Shown piece after piece: positions 14,143 through 24,300 of a DNA stretch of 64,000 nucleotides. Source of the stretch: Stieleria tagensis. GTDB lineage: Bacteria; Planctomycetota; Planctomycetia; Pirellulales; Pirellulaceae. The stretch is taken from positions 1-64,000 of the forward strand of contig NZ_JAMYFE010000024.1 in NCBI RefSeq assembly GCF_024129865.1, written 5' to 3'. Under the pieces are notes generated by a model. That model saw only the letters and a program-made list of their open reading frames with translations. It made no database searches and was not told the origin of the DNA. The position numbers were made by a program, and so were the translations under genes. Positions within the stretch are counted from its first letter, which is position 1. Every line of letters begins with the position of its first letter.

Positions 14143-14148
14143 CTCCCT
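14143..14148 (-). promoter_or_regulatory. Ribosome binding site deciding the bioD start
   Basis: AGGGAG on the minus strand, 8 nt before the TTG at 14134. It rules against the GTG at 14143, which would overlap it. Confidence 0.7.
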
Positions 14149-14167
14149 ATCGAGAATCAATCGTATC

Positions 14168-15037
14168 GTGATCAGCCGAAATGTTCGACTCGCACTGTTA
14201 CAGATGTCCTATTCCGGATCACGAGATCGGATGTTGGACGATGTCGAATCGATGATCGTAGAAGCGGTCAGCGAGTCGGCACAGGTTATCTGCTTACAAG
14301 AACTGTTCGCGAGCCCCTACCCCTGCCAAAGTGAAGACCACCGAAACTTTGATTTTGCCGAACCGATCGACGGGCCGTCGGTCCAGCGGATGCAAAAGTT
14401 AGCGGCTGAACATGCCGTCGTGATCGTGGTGCCCATCTTTGAACAACGTGCCCCGGGGGTGTATCACAATACAGCCGTGGTGGTCGATGCCGACGGCAGT
14501 GTCGCCGGTGTTTACCGAAAGATGCACATTCCGGACGATCCGCTATTTTACGAAAAGTTCTACTTTGCCCCCGGCGATCTAGGATTCAAACCGGTCACCA
14601 CCCGCTACGCAAAATTGGGCGTCGGGGTGTGCTGGGACCAATGGTTCCCCGAAGCAGCACGCTTGTTCTCATTGGCCGGAGCAGAAATTTTGCTGTACCC
14701 GACTGCGATCGGTTGGATCCATAGCGAAAAAGAAGAATTCGGTGCCGGTCAACAAGACGCCTGGCAAACCGCGATGCGGGCTCACGCAATCGCCAACGGC
14801 GTTTGGCTGGGAGCCCCCAACCGTGTCGGGATCGAAGGCGAAATCGAATTCTGGGGAAGTTCCTTCGTCGCTTCACCACGTGGCGAAGTGGTCGGCAAAG
14901 CCGGTCACAGCGGCGATCACCTGTTGTGTGTGGATTGCAGCCTGGGCGAAATCGATTTGGTTCGAACCCACTGGCCATTCCTGCGAGACCGCCGAATCGA
15001 CGCCTACCAAGGGCTGTTGAAACGTTGGATCGATTGA
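14168..15037 (+). CDS. aguB: N-carbamoylputrescine amidase
   Basis: Nitrilase-superfamily amidohydrolase that converts N-carbamoylputrescine to putrescine, CO2 and ammonia in the arginine decarboxylase route to polyamines. The catalytic triad is visible: E45 in LQELFASPY, K118 in YRKMHIPDD and C155 in GVCWDQWFPE. The sequence HIPDDPLFYEKFYF and the ending YQGLLKRWID are typical for AguB, and 289 residues is the family length. The start is GTG with only a weak upstream site. The next gene begins 4 bp after the stop, suggesting co-transcription with it. Agmatine deiminase is not in the window. Confidence 0.93.
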   Translation: MISRNVRLALLQMSYSGSRDRMLDDVESMIVEAVSESAQVICLQELFASPYPCQSEDHRNFDFAEPIDGPSVQRMQKLAAEHAVVIVVPIFEQRAPGVYHNTAVVVDADGSVAGVYRKMHIPDDPLFYEKFYFAPGDLGFKPVTTRYAKLGVGVCWDQWFPEAARLFSLAGAEILLYPTAIGWIHSEKEEFGAGQQDAWQTAMRAHAIANGVWLGAPNRVGIEGEIEFWGSSFVASPRGEVVGKAGHSGDHLLCVDCSLGEIDLVRTHWPFLRDRRIDAYQGLLKRWID

Positions 15038-15041
15038 CCAC

Positions 15042-15740
15042 ATGTGTCGCGGATCCTGTCAGACTATGGCGGCTATGACATTTATCACGCAAAAAACAAA
15101 GCTGATCGACTGCGACCGCCAGATCCAAGTTGCTGCGGAGCCTGTCTATCGGGAACTGTTATTGGTCGAAGGCGACTCGGCATCCCAGTCGGTTGCACGC
15201 GTGCGAAATTCGCAGTTTCAAGCGGTCTTGCCGATGCAGGGCAAACCGATGAACGCCACGAAAGCAACCGATCGAGCGGTCCGCAAGAATCAGTGGTTCG
15301 GTGCTCTGATTGATGCCTTGGGCGTCGGCTGGCATGCGGAAGACATGGCACAGTTGCGATACGACCGTGTGCTGTTTTTGTTTGATCCTGATGCAGACGG
15401 AATTCATTGTGGCGCGCTGATGCTGATGTTCTTTGATGACTACCTGCGCCCGTTACTCGATGCCCATCGTGTCTCGTTGATCAAATCACCTTTGTTTGAA
15501 ATTCGTGCGGCGGGTTATGCCGATTGCCTACACGCCTATAGCGAGGAACACCTTCAACGGATTCGCTCGGCACTGGATGTCAAACAGATCCAGCATTCTC
15601 ATCATCGATACCGTGGTCTGGCGAGTCTGAATGCCAACGTGCTACGTGAGACCTGCATTGATCCCGATTCCCGGACCGCCTACCTACTGCAACACCGCGA
15701 CGCCCTGACCGCAAAAGCGATCTTCGGACGCAAAATTTGA
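15042..15740 (+). CDS. Stand-alone GyrB-type TOPRIM protein
   Basis: A 232-residue protein matching only the TOPRIM and following region of type II topoisomerase B subunits. Seen: LLVEGDSAS with E43, the GyrB-like PMQGKPMNATKA at 64-75, the acidic triad D115, D117, D119 in FDPDADG, and HRYRGLASLNANVLRETCID near 187-206, which lines up with the RYKGLGEMNPEQLWETTMD stretch of GyrB. The GHKL ATPase and transducer domains are absent, and there is no in-frame remnant upstream because the amidase gene ends 4 bp before. All metal ligands are kept, so this looks like a selected gene and not debris. Starts at 15066 or 15075 are also possible. The function is unknown. Confidence 0.85.
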   Translation: MCRGSCQTMAAMTFITQKTKLIDCDRQIQVAAEPVYRELLLVEGDSASQSVARVRNSQFQAVLPMQGKPMNATKATDRAVRKNQWFGALIDALGVGWHAEDMAQLRYDRVLFLFDPDADGIHCGALMLMFFDDYLRPLLDAHRVSLIKSPLFEIRAAGYADCLHAYSEEHLQRIRSALDVKQIQHSHHRYRGLASLNANVLRETCIDPDSRTAYLLQHRDALTAKAIFGRKI

Positions 15741-15820
15741 ACTGTCGCTTTTGCCAGAGCCTTCGGTTTCTCCTCGACCCGTCAACCCACCCGGTTTCAC
15801 CTGGCCGACGGGTTGTGGTT

Positions 15821-16924
15821 ATGATGTCGCCGTCAACACTTCCTGCCACGGTTTCCAATCCGATGATTCTGCGCTGGACGATCGGCTGCATCGCCGGCCT
15901 ATTGATAATCGCGGTCACATCCCCCTGTTTTGTGCGCAGCTACACGCCACGCGTCGTGCAGCCGCAACGCAACGCCCTGACGTTGCAGCCTGGCGCGGAA
16001 TATCGCTGGCGCAGCGAAGGCTATGCGAACACCCAGATCGGGCCGCTCGGTATGCCCGGCGCTTCGCCGCCATTGCCGCTCAATCCGTCCACCGTCCATC
16101 TGGCGCTATGGGGTGATTCACAGGCCGAAGGCGTTTGTGTTGCCGATGACCAAAAGATTGCTGCACAAACACATCATCTTTCGGCCGAACGCATCGACGT
16201 GCTGCCCTTCGCTCGCAGCGGTGATGACTGCAACGATTGGCTGCCACAAATCACTTCGCTACAGCGATCATCGATCAAACTCGATGCACATGTTTTCTTA
16301 CTGGTGGAATGGTCCGATTGGTGCCAGCCGGTGCGCCAACCTTCCTCGATCACTGATCAGCAATTCGATTGGGTCGCGGAGCAACTGCCGGCGTTTTTAA
16401 TCCAAGCGACTCGGAATGTATTGACGACAGGCACGGACAATCAATTTCGTCGACTACGATTTCGCCCCGGGCCGATCACTAGCAATTCTTCAGCAACCGC
16501 TGTGGCACCAGCCGCTGTCACAGAGCAACCGGATCAATGGACGTCGCGTGTCGCGATGCTAGCGGTTCAACTGGCGCGACTGAAACATCAGACCCGTTTG
16601 CCCTGCATTTTTCTCTACGCGCCGCTATCGCCCGCCATCATCAACGGTGACATCCTGTGGGATGACCCCGATGATGACTTGTTCCAAGCCATGCAATCGA
16701 TCGCGGCAGAACTGGGGTTTGATGTCGTCGATTTGCGACACCAGATGCAGCAGAGCGTGCGAACGGGAAAACAATGGCCGCGTGGATTTCACAATGGCCA
16801 GTTTGGTGTCGGCCACTACAACGCAGTGGGCTACCGAATCATCTCCGCAGCCCTCGCTGCACACCCGCGTCTTGACGCTTTGCCGCTGACTTCTACCGCG
16901 AATACCGTTACGGCGGAGCGTTAG
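15821..16924 (+). CDS. SGNH-hydrolase-like membrane-anchored protein
   Basis: Protein of 367 residues with an N-terminal membrane segment (WTIGCIAGLLIIAV). LALWGDSQAEG near residue 100 matches block I of SGNH hydrolases, with the Ser in GDS, and VGHYNAVGYRIISAAL near the end matches the block that carries the catalytic His. It is followed after 6 bp by an MBOAT acyltransferase. This pairing is known for polysaccharide O-acetylation (AlgI with AlgJ/AlgX-type partners), so a role in acetylating an exopolymer is inferred. A TTG at 15737 would overlap the TOPRIM gene; I prefer the ATG pair at 15821/15824, which sits just before the membrane segment. Confidence 0.7.
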   Translation: MMSPSTLPATVSNPMILRWTIGCIAGLLIIAVTSPCFVRSYTPRVVQPQRNALTLQPGAEYRWRSEGYANTQIGPLGMPGASPPLPLNPSTVHLALWGDSQAEGVCVADDQKIAAQTHHLSAERIDVLPFARSGDDCNDWLPQITSLQRSSIKLDAHVFLLVEWSDWCQPVRQPSSITDQQFDWVAEQLPAFLIQATRNVLTTGTDNQFRRLRFRPGPITSNSSATAVAPAAVTEQPDQWTSRVAMLAVQLARLKHQTRLPCIFLYAPLSPAIINGDILWDDPDDDLFQAMQSIAAELGFDVVDLRHQMQQSVRTGKQWPRGFHNGQFGVGHYNAVGYRIISAALAAHPRLDALPLTSTANTVTAER

Positions 16925-16930
16925 ACAGCG

Positions 16931-18316
16931 ATGCAATTCACTCAGATTGAATTTTTGTTGTTTCTGGCGTTGGTGCTGACCATCGCCTGGCAGTGTCGGC
17001 AACGGCATTCGCGCAACCTAGTGCTGTTGTTGGCCAGCTACTACTTTTACTCATACTGGGACTATCGATTTTGCGGGCTGCTGTTGTTCTCTACCGCAGT
17101 TGATTTTGTGGTGGCCAAAAAGATTCAAACCACGCCCGCCCGGCGTTCCAAGCGGTGCTGGCTGGTTGTTAGCCTCTCTTCGAATCTGGGAGTGCTGGGA
17201 TTTTTCAAGTACTTCAATTTCTTTATTGAGTCCGCAGCGCCGTTGGTTCAATCGTTGGGTTGGAATCCCGGAACACTGGACATTATCCTGCCAGTCGGGA
17301 TCTCGTTTTACACGTTCCAAACGCTTAGCTACACGATTGATGTGTATCGTGGCAAAATCGACGCCACCGATTCGCTGCTCGATTTTGCGCTGTACGTAGC
17401 GTTCTTTCCGCAATTGGTTGCCGGACCGATCGTACGAGCGTCGGAGTTGTTGCCGCAACTCTCTGGCAATGTTCCCCACTGGTCGTCGCGCCGGTTTTAC
17501 GGCGGCTTTCAAATGGTGCTGCGTGGACTGGTAAAAAAAGTTCTCTTGGCGGACCGCTTGGGCGAGATGGTCGACGTCGTGTTTGCCGGTCCAGAACTTT
17601 ACGATGGCTGGACCGTCTGGTTAGCGGTGATCGGCTATGCCGGCCAGATCTACTATGATTTCTCGGGCTACAGTGATATCGCGATCGGGATCGCCAAGAT
17701 GCTGGGCTTTCGATTCCCAGTGAACTTTCGGCATCCGTATTTGGCTGGCAGCGTGACGGAGTTTTGGCGGCGTTGGCACATGACGTTATCACGTTGGCTG
17801 CGCGACTATCTGTACATTCCACTGGGTGGTAGCCGGCACGGCTCGATGCGTACGGCGATCAATTTGATCATCACGATGCTGCTAGGTGGATTGTGGCACG
17901 GTGCGGCTTGGACGTTTGTTCTGTGGGGATTGTGGCACGGAGTCGCGTTGGTGGTCGAACGTTGGCTGCGCTCACTCAGCGGACGTGCGAGTCCCTTTTG
18001 CCTCGGTCACTTGTCAACACTGGCGGTCGTTGGCGTGGGATGGGTGCTATTTCGTTGCGATTCACTTCAGGACTGCTGGCTGGTGGTTCAACAGCTGGTT
18101 TTCTGGTCGCCCGGAATCGGCTGGTACCCTCCGCTGGCGATCGCTGCCGTCGGCTGCATGGTGGCCGATCACATTGCCTGGTCAACGAGACTGCGACGCG
18201 TGATGCGGCTACGATTCGATCGCTGGTATGCCCCCGTCGTGACCACCATCATGATCGCCTGTTTGATCTTGTATGCCCCACGCGGTTTCGCACCGTTCGT
18301 TTACTTTCAGTTTTGA
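16931..18316 (+). CDS. MBOAT family O-acyltransferase (AlgI-like)
   Basis: Integral membrane O-acyltransferase of 461 residues, the usual length for the AlgI/DltB branch. Seen: many hydrophobic segments, YYFYSYWDYRF near residue 40, PVGISFYTFQTLSYTIDVYR near 120, FPQLVAGPIVRA near 160, and the conserved His in LLGGLWHGAAWTF near 320 with a second WHG. Such proteins move acyl groups, usually acetyl, across the inner membrane to a polymer. It is probably translated with the SGNH-like gene 6 bp upstream. The polymer is unknown. Confidence 0.92.
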   Translation: MQFTQIEFLLFLALVLTIAWQCRQRHSRNLVLLLASYYFYSYWDYRFCGLLLFSTAVDFVVAKKIQTTPARRSKRCWLVVSLSSNLGVLGFFKYFNFFIESAAPLVQSLGWNPGTLDIILPVGISFYTFQTLSYTIDVYRGKIDATDSLLDFALYVAFFPQLVAGPIVRASELLPQLSGNVPHWSSRRFYGGFQMVLRGLVKKVLLADRLGEMVDVVFAGPELYDGWTVWLAVIGYAGQIYYDFSGYSDIAIGIAKMLGFRFPVNFRHPYLAGSVTEFWRRWHMTLSRWLRDYLYIPLGGSRHGSMRTAINLIITMLLGGLWHGAAWTFVLWGLWHGVALVVERWLRSLSGRASPFCLGHLSTLAVVGVGWVLFRCDSLQDCWLVVQQLVFWSPGIGWYPPLAIAAVGCMVADHIAWSTRLRRVMRLRFDRWYAPVVTTIMIACLILYAPRGFAPFVYFQF

Positions 18317-18342
18317 TTGTGCGATTGAATTCCGCTGTTTCT

Positions 18343-21300
18343 CTAGCTCATGATCTGGTCGACGCCATCACTGGTGTTTTGGTTATGTGATCGATAGGCA
18401 GTGAGTAGGGATGTCGGATCGATGAATCGCCAGGACGGTAGGCTGGATGCCAGTACCGACAGGAATGCGCCGCCGCGAACGGCCCACGTCACGTAGCCGA
18501 TTGAAAACAGTCCCAACGCAGCGCCGGCCGAGCCAATAAACATCGTCACCGGTCGCTCGATCGGTGACATGTCGGGATGATCCCACATGTCCCATAAGAT
18601 GGCCTGTTTCAGATCTTGCTGAAGCAAACGTTCCAACTGCCGAAGCTCTTGAGATGAATCGGCGATTTGAATGTCTTGGTCCACCATACCGGCAAACAGC
18701 TCGTGATAGACCAGTTGCAGAAAGGCTGTGTTTTCGGATTCGATTTGATGAGCCAATTCGGAATCGCTCGATTCGTCGCCGCGCCCCTCTTGCGCCCCAG
18801 CCCCTTGCCGTGCCCCATCAAAATACTCAACCGCCTCTGATTCCTGCTGTGACTCGCGATCACCCCAGAACGGATCCCCCGACTGATCTGTGATTGCACT
18901 TCCACCTTGGCTACCACTGGCGTCGTTGCCGTCACTCCCGTAGGTGGTCGTCCCGGGATGCATGGGCTGGTACCCTAGATTACCATCAGGAAGCCCCGTT
19001 GATGGCGCGGGTTCAGTCCCACCCTGCGGCGCGCCGCCGGTATCTGCAACGTTTCCGACAACGACTTGAATGGTCACTCGGGCAACATTGCTGACAGTGA
19101 TACCGTCGCTGACGCGGTATTGAAACACGTCGGTTCCATGAAATCCATTCGCCGGCGTGTACTGGAATTGCCCATTCGAAAGAAGTTGTACTGTTCCTTG
19201 GGTCGGACCGGCCACCAGAATTGTCGTCAACGAATCACCGTCCGGATCATAATCGTTGGCCATCACGCCAGGAGCGGCCGATTGAATCGACTGCGACGCA
19301 TTGGTCGTCCACGAATCATTTCTAGCAACCGGCGCAGTGTTGGAACGGAACAGTTCGACATCGATCAGTTGATCAACAAACGAAGTGTCCGATGATGTGG
19401 CACGCACCACGATTTGTCGCGTCGGTGCATCCACGGACCAGTCAAACCGTCCAGATGTGGTCACGACACCCGTGATCGGGTCAATCACAAATCGACCGCC
19501 ATCGTCTGTGATCAAACTGTACGAGATCACATTATTGGACACATCGTCGTCGGTGGCTTGAACCGTGATCCCAACAGCGGATCCGGTCGCCGCATCCACA
19601 TCGATCTGATTCGCTGACGGATCACGATCAATCATTCGATCGGCATCGAATTCATTGACATCATGCACCGAAACCCACAGGGTTTGTGTGTCGGCAGCCA
19701 ATCCATCGTCCGCCATTACGATCACATGATAGACGCCATCCCCATTCTGATCGCGTGGGTTTTCCGCGTCCGGGTTGTTGCAGAACGACAGTTGCCCCGT
19801 CATCACATCGATCGTGAACTCCGCAGCATCAGAACCACCAGAAATTGAATAGTGGATGACGTCGCCTGGCAAATCGGCATCGGTGGCTTGCACGATGGTG
19901 ACCAAGGAATCGTTTTCAAATCGCGCCAGCGATGCACTGTCGCCGCCTGCATCGGTATAGATCGTCGGCGACTGATCGTTGCGAGGTTCAATCACGATTT
20001 GAAGTGTTTGCTGCGGCAATGTTGACGTCGCATCGCTGAGTTCGATCGTGATCGAATCACTAAAATGCTCGCTATCGTCATGCGAGTAGGCAACATGCCC
20101 CAATTCAAGTTGCCCTTGCGAAAACACAGTTGCAGGAATCCCATCCACCAATACTTCGCCATGACTTGGACCAGACACAACGTTGTAGATCAATTGGTTT
20201 GGATCGGTGTCGATATCGACACCCTCCAAATGCACCGCCGTCAACGTCACGGAATCGCCTTCGCCAACATCAATGATTCCAACGACCAGTGTCGGACGAT
20301 CGTCTTGCGCAGTGATTGTGACGTGAAACGTCACATCGACCGAATCACCCAGCGGATCTGAAACACGCAGCGTGAGGTCGGCTTCACCATTTTGGTCCGC
20401 AGCGTACTGGATCGCTAACGTGCCGTTGGCTTGATCAATCGTGACCGAGTTGAAAAGTGTTGGATCGCTATTGTTGATCAGCGCATAGGTCAGATCAGAA
20501 TCCTGATGCTCAATATCGTCGAAGGCCGCAGCAAGATCGATCAAGGTCTCTGAAGCATCTTCGAAAACGATGATGTCATCAATTCGTCCGTTCGGTGGCG
20601 TATTTAAAAACATGCCTAGCACGCCGTTTACATCGTCATACACCAGGTGTGGAATCCAACCGTTCAGATTGCCTTGCAGTTCCACGTTGTCAAACTGTCC
20701 GCTACGGTTGCCGTAGACGATAAGTGCGTCGAACAATCCGCCTCCGCTGAAACCGGAAACGTCTAGTGAGAGTGTCGCGCCGGGAGAAATCGCGAGTTCA
20801 CCACTGACGCGAATCTGGTCGCGTCCGGAAGGCGACGCTGACGTGCCATCCAAAACAACAGTGGCAAACGAATCGATCTGCAAATCACCCGCGACCTGAC
20901 CAAACCCTGACAATCGCCCAGATTCAATGGAGACCGTTCCGGGTGTCTCGATTCGCTGACCACTGAGAACGATTTCGCCTTGAACCAAGCGAATGTTTTG
21001 CGAGCTGCCGTTGAGCAACAAATCGTCACCCAACAACACTCGTCCCGCTGGTTTGTCGATCACCAAGTCTCCGTCGGGAAGATCATCGGCAAAGATCATT
21101 TGATCGCCGCTTCCCACCAGTTTCAACGCGGTGTTCCCCAGCACAGTTGCGTCGTAACTGATCACATCACCGGTGGTAGTGATTTGGCCACCCGCCACAG
21201 TGAAGACTTGATTGAAGACCACGTCCCCCTGGACGTTTAAAGAACCAACGATGTCTGCGTCAACAAATCCGATGAATTCAACACGACCAAAATTGAGTGT

Positions 21301-24300
21301 GCCCGTGTCGATCACCATGTTGATGGATGTGAATCGAGTGGTGACAGCGCTGGTGTCCAAATTCCCATCCAGGTACGTCACATTCCCGGCCAATTCCAAA
21401 TCTTCCAACGCCGTTGCCGTCCCCCCTGACTTGTTGATCAGCAAATTTCGGATCATTCCCCTGCCGCCGTCGGTCGTCAGATTCTGATCACCGCTACCGC
21501 CCAATTCCAATGTTGTGGTTCCAGAGTAAACATTGTCATCTGCGACAACATCGCCCAGTGCACGAATCGTTCCACCGTTCAGCAAGGCGACGTTTGTCAA
21601 TTGTGTTGTGCCGATGACATCCAATGTCCCACGGATGGTTTTGGCGCTGGTCGCATCAATTTCCAAAGACCCCAGTGGACCGATCTGATTATCGATCGTT
21701 GCCGACGAACCCGACGACAGAATCAAATCCAATCCGCTCGCGTCGACGCCGCCTCTGACGACATCGAGATTGCCGCTCATTCGAAATGAATCGGTGATCA
21801 CCGCGTTCCCGTCGGACTTGTTGATCGTCAGTGAACCAATCGACCCAACTCCGCCCCCAGCAGACAACAATTGGTCAGTGTCACCGACCAATTCAAGTCG
21901 ATTGGAGCCTGCCCAAGATGACACTGCGATGACGGCATCACCGGCAACCCGCACGGTGCCGTTGCTGATTGACACTGCACTGTCCAGGATGAAATCGCCA
22001 ACGACGTCCAATTCGCTTGCGTTCAGATCAATGGTGCCGCCGTCGGCGATCCAGTCTCCAAGCACCGTCCAGTCTGAACCGCTAGTGACCAGTGACCCGC
22101 CGCTAAAATGCACGTCACCAACCAACATGTCGGCTTGCTGCGAGATTTCGCCAACGAATCCTGTGTCGACTCGAATCACCGAGACCGCACCATTAAATGC
22201 AGCATCGATGACGGAGTCCGTGCCACTGGTTGCATCAAACACCACCGTGTCATCTGCGCGGGGAACTCGATCCAGATCCCAGTTCAGTGGGTCTGACCAA
22301 TCGTCTGAAACACCGCCACCGTCCCAGACCACGACATGAGCGACCGGCGCGACTTCAATCTCAACCGTGTGGATGGATGTGCTGGATGCATCACTGACGG
22401 ACACAGTGAGCGAAGTGATCCCATTGAATCCAGGGTGTGTTAGCAGTTGCAGGCTGTTCAGCGCCTGTGTGATTTCAGCTTGCTGCCCCACCCATCGCAA
22501 CGTCCCGTCTGAACCATCGTCATCAATCTGCGTCAAACCGAACGGCACGACTGCAGAGAGCGAAGCGTCGATCGCTGTTAGCTGCAGCGTGAGAGTGTCT
22601 GATTCCTCGTCAAACAGATCGAACACCCCCACCCCTGATGGACCAAACTCAATCGCAATGTCTTCGTCGGTCACCACAGCATCGGGGCCACTCAGCAACA
22701 CCGGATCATCAGACAAATTCACAACGAACTCAAACGTCCCGGTGCTACCAGCACCCTGACCATCCGTGACGATAAAGTCGAACTGGTCAGTGGCAACATG
22801 GACGCCGGAATGGTTGTATTGGACCACCCCGTCGATCACGTCTTGCTGGGTAAACGATTGCCCGGCGCTCAAAGCGACTCCGTCTCGCAACAGATCACCG
22901 TGCTGAGCAGCAGTTGTCAAAATGTACTGCAGTTCGTTAGGCAATTGTTCCGGATCGGATGTCGACAGCAGGCCGTCTGAAAGTATGACCGACATCGCTT
23001 CATCGACACTGGCAGGCCCAACGCGATCCAATGTTGGCGCTTGATTGGCAACCAACAACTCGATCGCGAACGTTTGAACGGAAGGCACTCCCGACGGCGG
23101 AATTGCACTGACGGTGACCGTGGGTGCGACGGGATGGGTAGGATCAAACTGCGACCGGTCAGCGACAGTGATCTGCCCCGTGTCAGGGTCGATTGCGAAT
23201 GCGCCGGGCAAGGACTGGGATTCAATCGAGTACTCGATCGGAGCGACTTGGTCCAACACGTCGTCCGCATCCCATTGAATGATTAGCCCCGCAACCGCGG
23301 TGCCGTCGATATCGTCCCAGGAACCGTCGGACTGATGGAGCAACACGTGATCTTGCCCCAGAAAATCGTCAGGTTGTCCCGGATCAAAATTTGCATAACT
23401 GCCGTTCGCTGCGTTGCCAGCGGGGCCACCCAACCAGACGGGAGCAACTTCAGTTCCGTTTTCAGTCCAATAGAAATCACCTTCATGCCCACGGTCTGTC
23501 GCCGACAGCCAGACGTCTTGCCCTGAAGCGATGGCGATTTGTTGCACCAGTTGATTTTCGCCTTCACTGTGGATGCTTAGCAATTGCCCTGTGAGCCCCA
23601 ACAGTTCGCTTGATTGAGCCAACGAAAGCGAATCGTCCCATGTCAAATCAGTGCCGACTAATTTGTAGAACTTGTCATTGGACGCCGAATAAAACAGACC
23701 GGGATCGTCAGCCAACAAAACCTCCAACACGGCTTGCCGACCGGGATCCTGGGCTTGAACTTGCCCAACAATGGTACCATTGCGACTGCTCGTATCCACC
23801 GCCAACGTCAACGGGGTGTCATTGGATTCGAACACACCGCCGGCTATGGTTGCCGGCCGCAGGTGCAGTTGGCCAACTGAATCGGCAAGCACGCCATCGA
23901 CCACGCCCTCTCTGAAATCCCACTGCGCGATCAACCCAGGTTCGCGATTGGAAACACCGCCAGCATAGTTTGCAGTGATTTCAGTCGGACTGCGAATGTC
24001 GTCAAACAATCGAGCGCCGTACAGCACGCCGCGAAAGTTCTGGTCTGGATCATAGTCGGCGTCTTCCGCATCTTGTTCTTGTCCAAATACAAACCGACCG
24101 TTGGTTCGCACCTGCTGTCCGATCTGATATCCGGTTCCCTGATCGACGCTTTGGCCATCAACGAAGATCTGCCACGAACCAAATTGATTTTCCCAAGTCA
24201 CGCTGACCGTATGGTCCTGGCCATCGGTCAACAATGCAACATAGTCGATCGCGGACGAATTCAGTGGATCGCCAGCGGCAATGTCGAGCTCAAATTGGTG

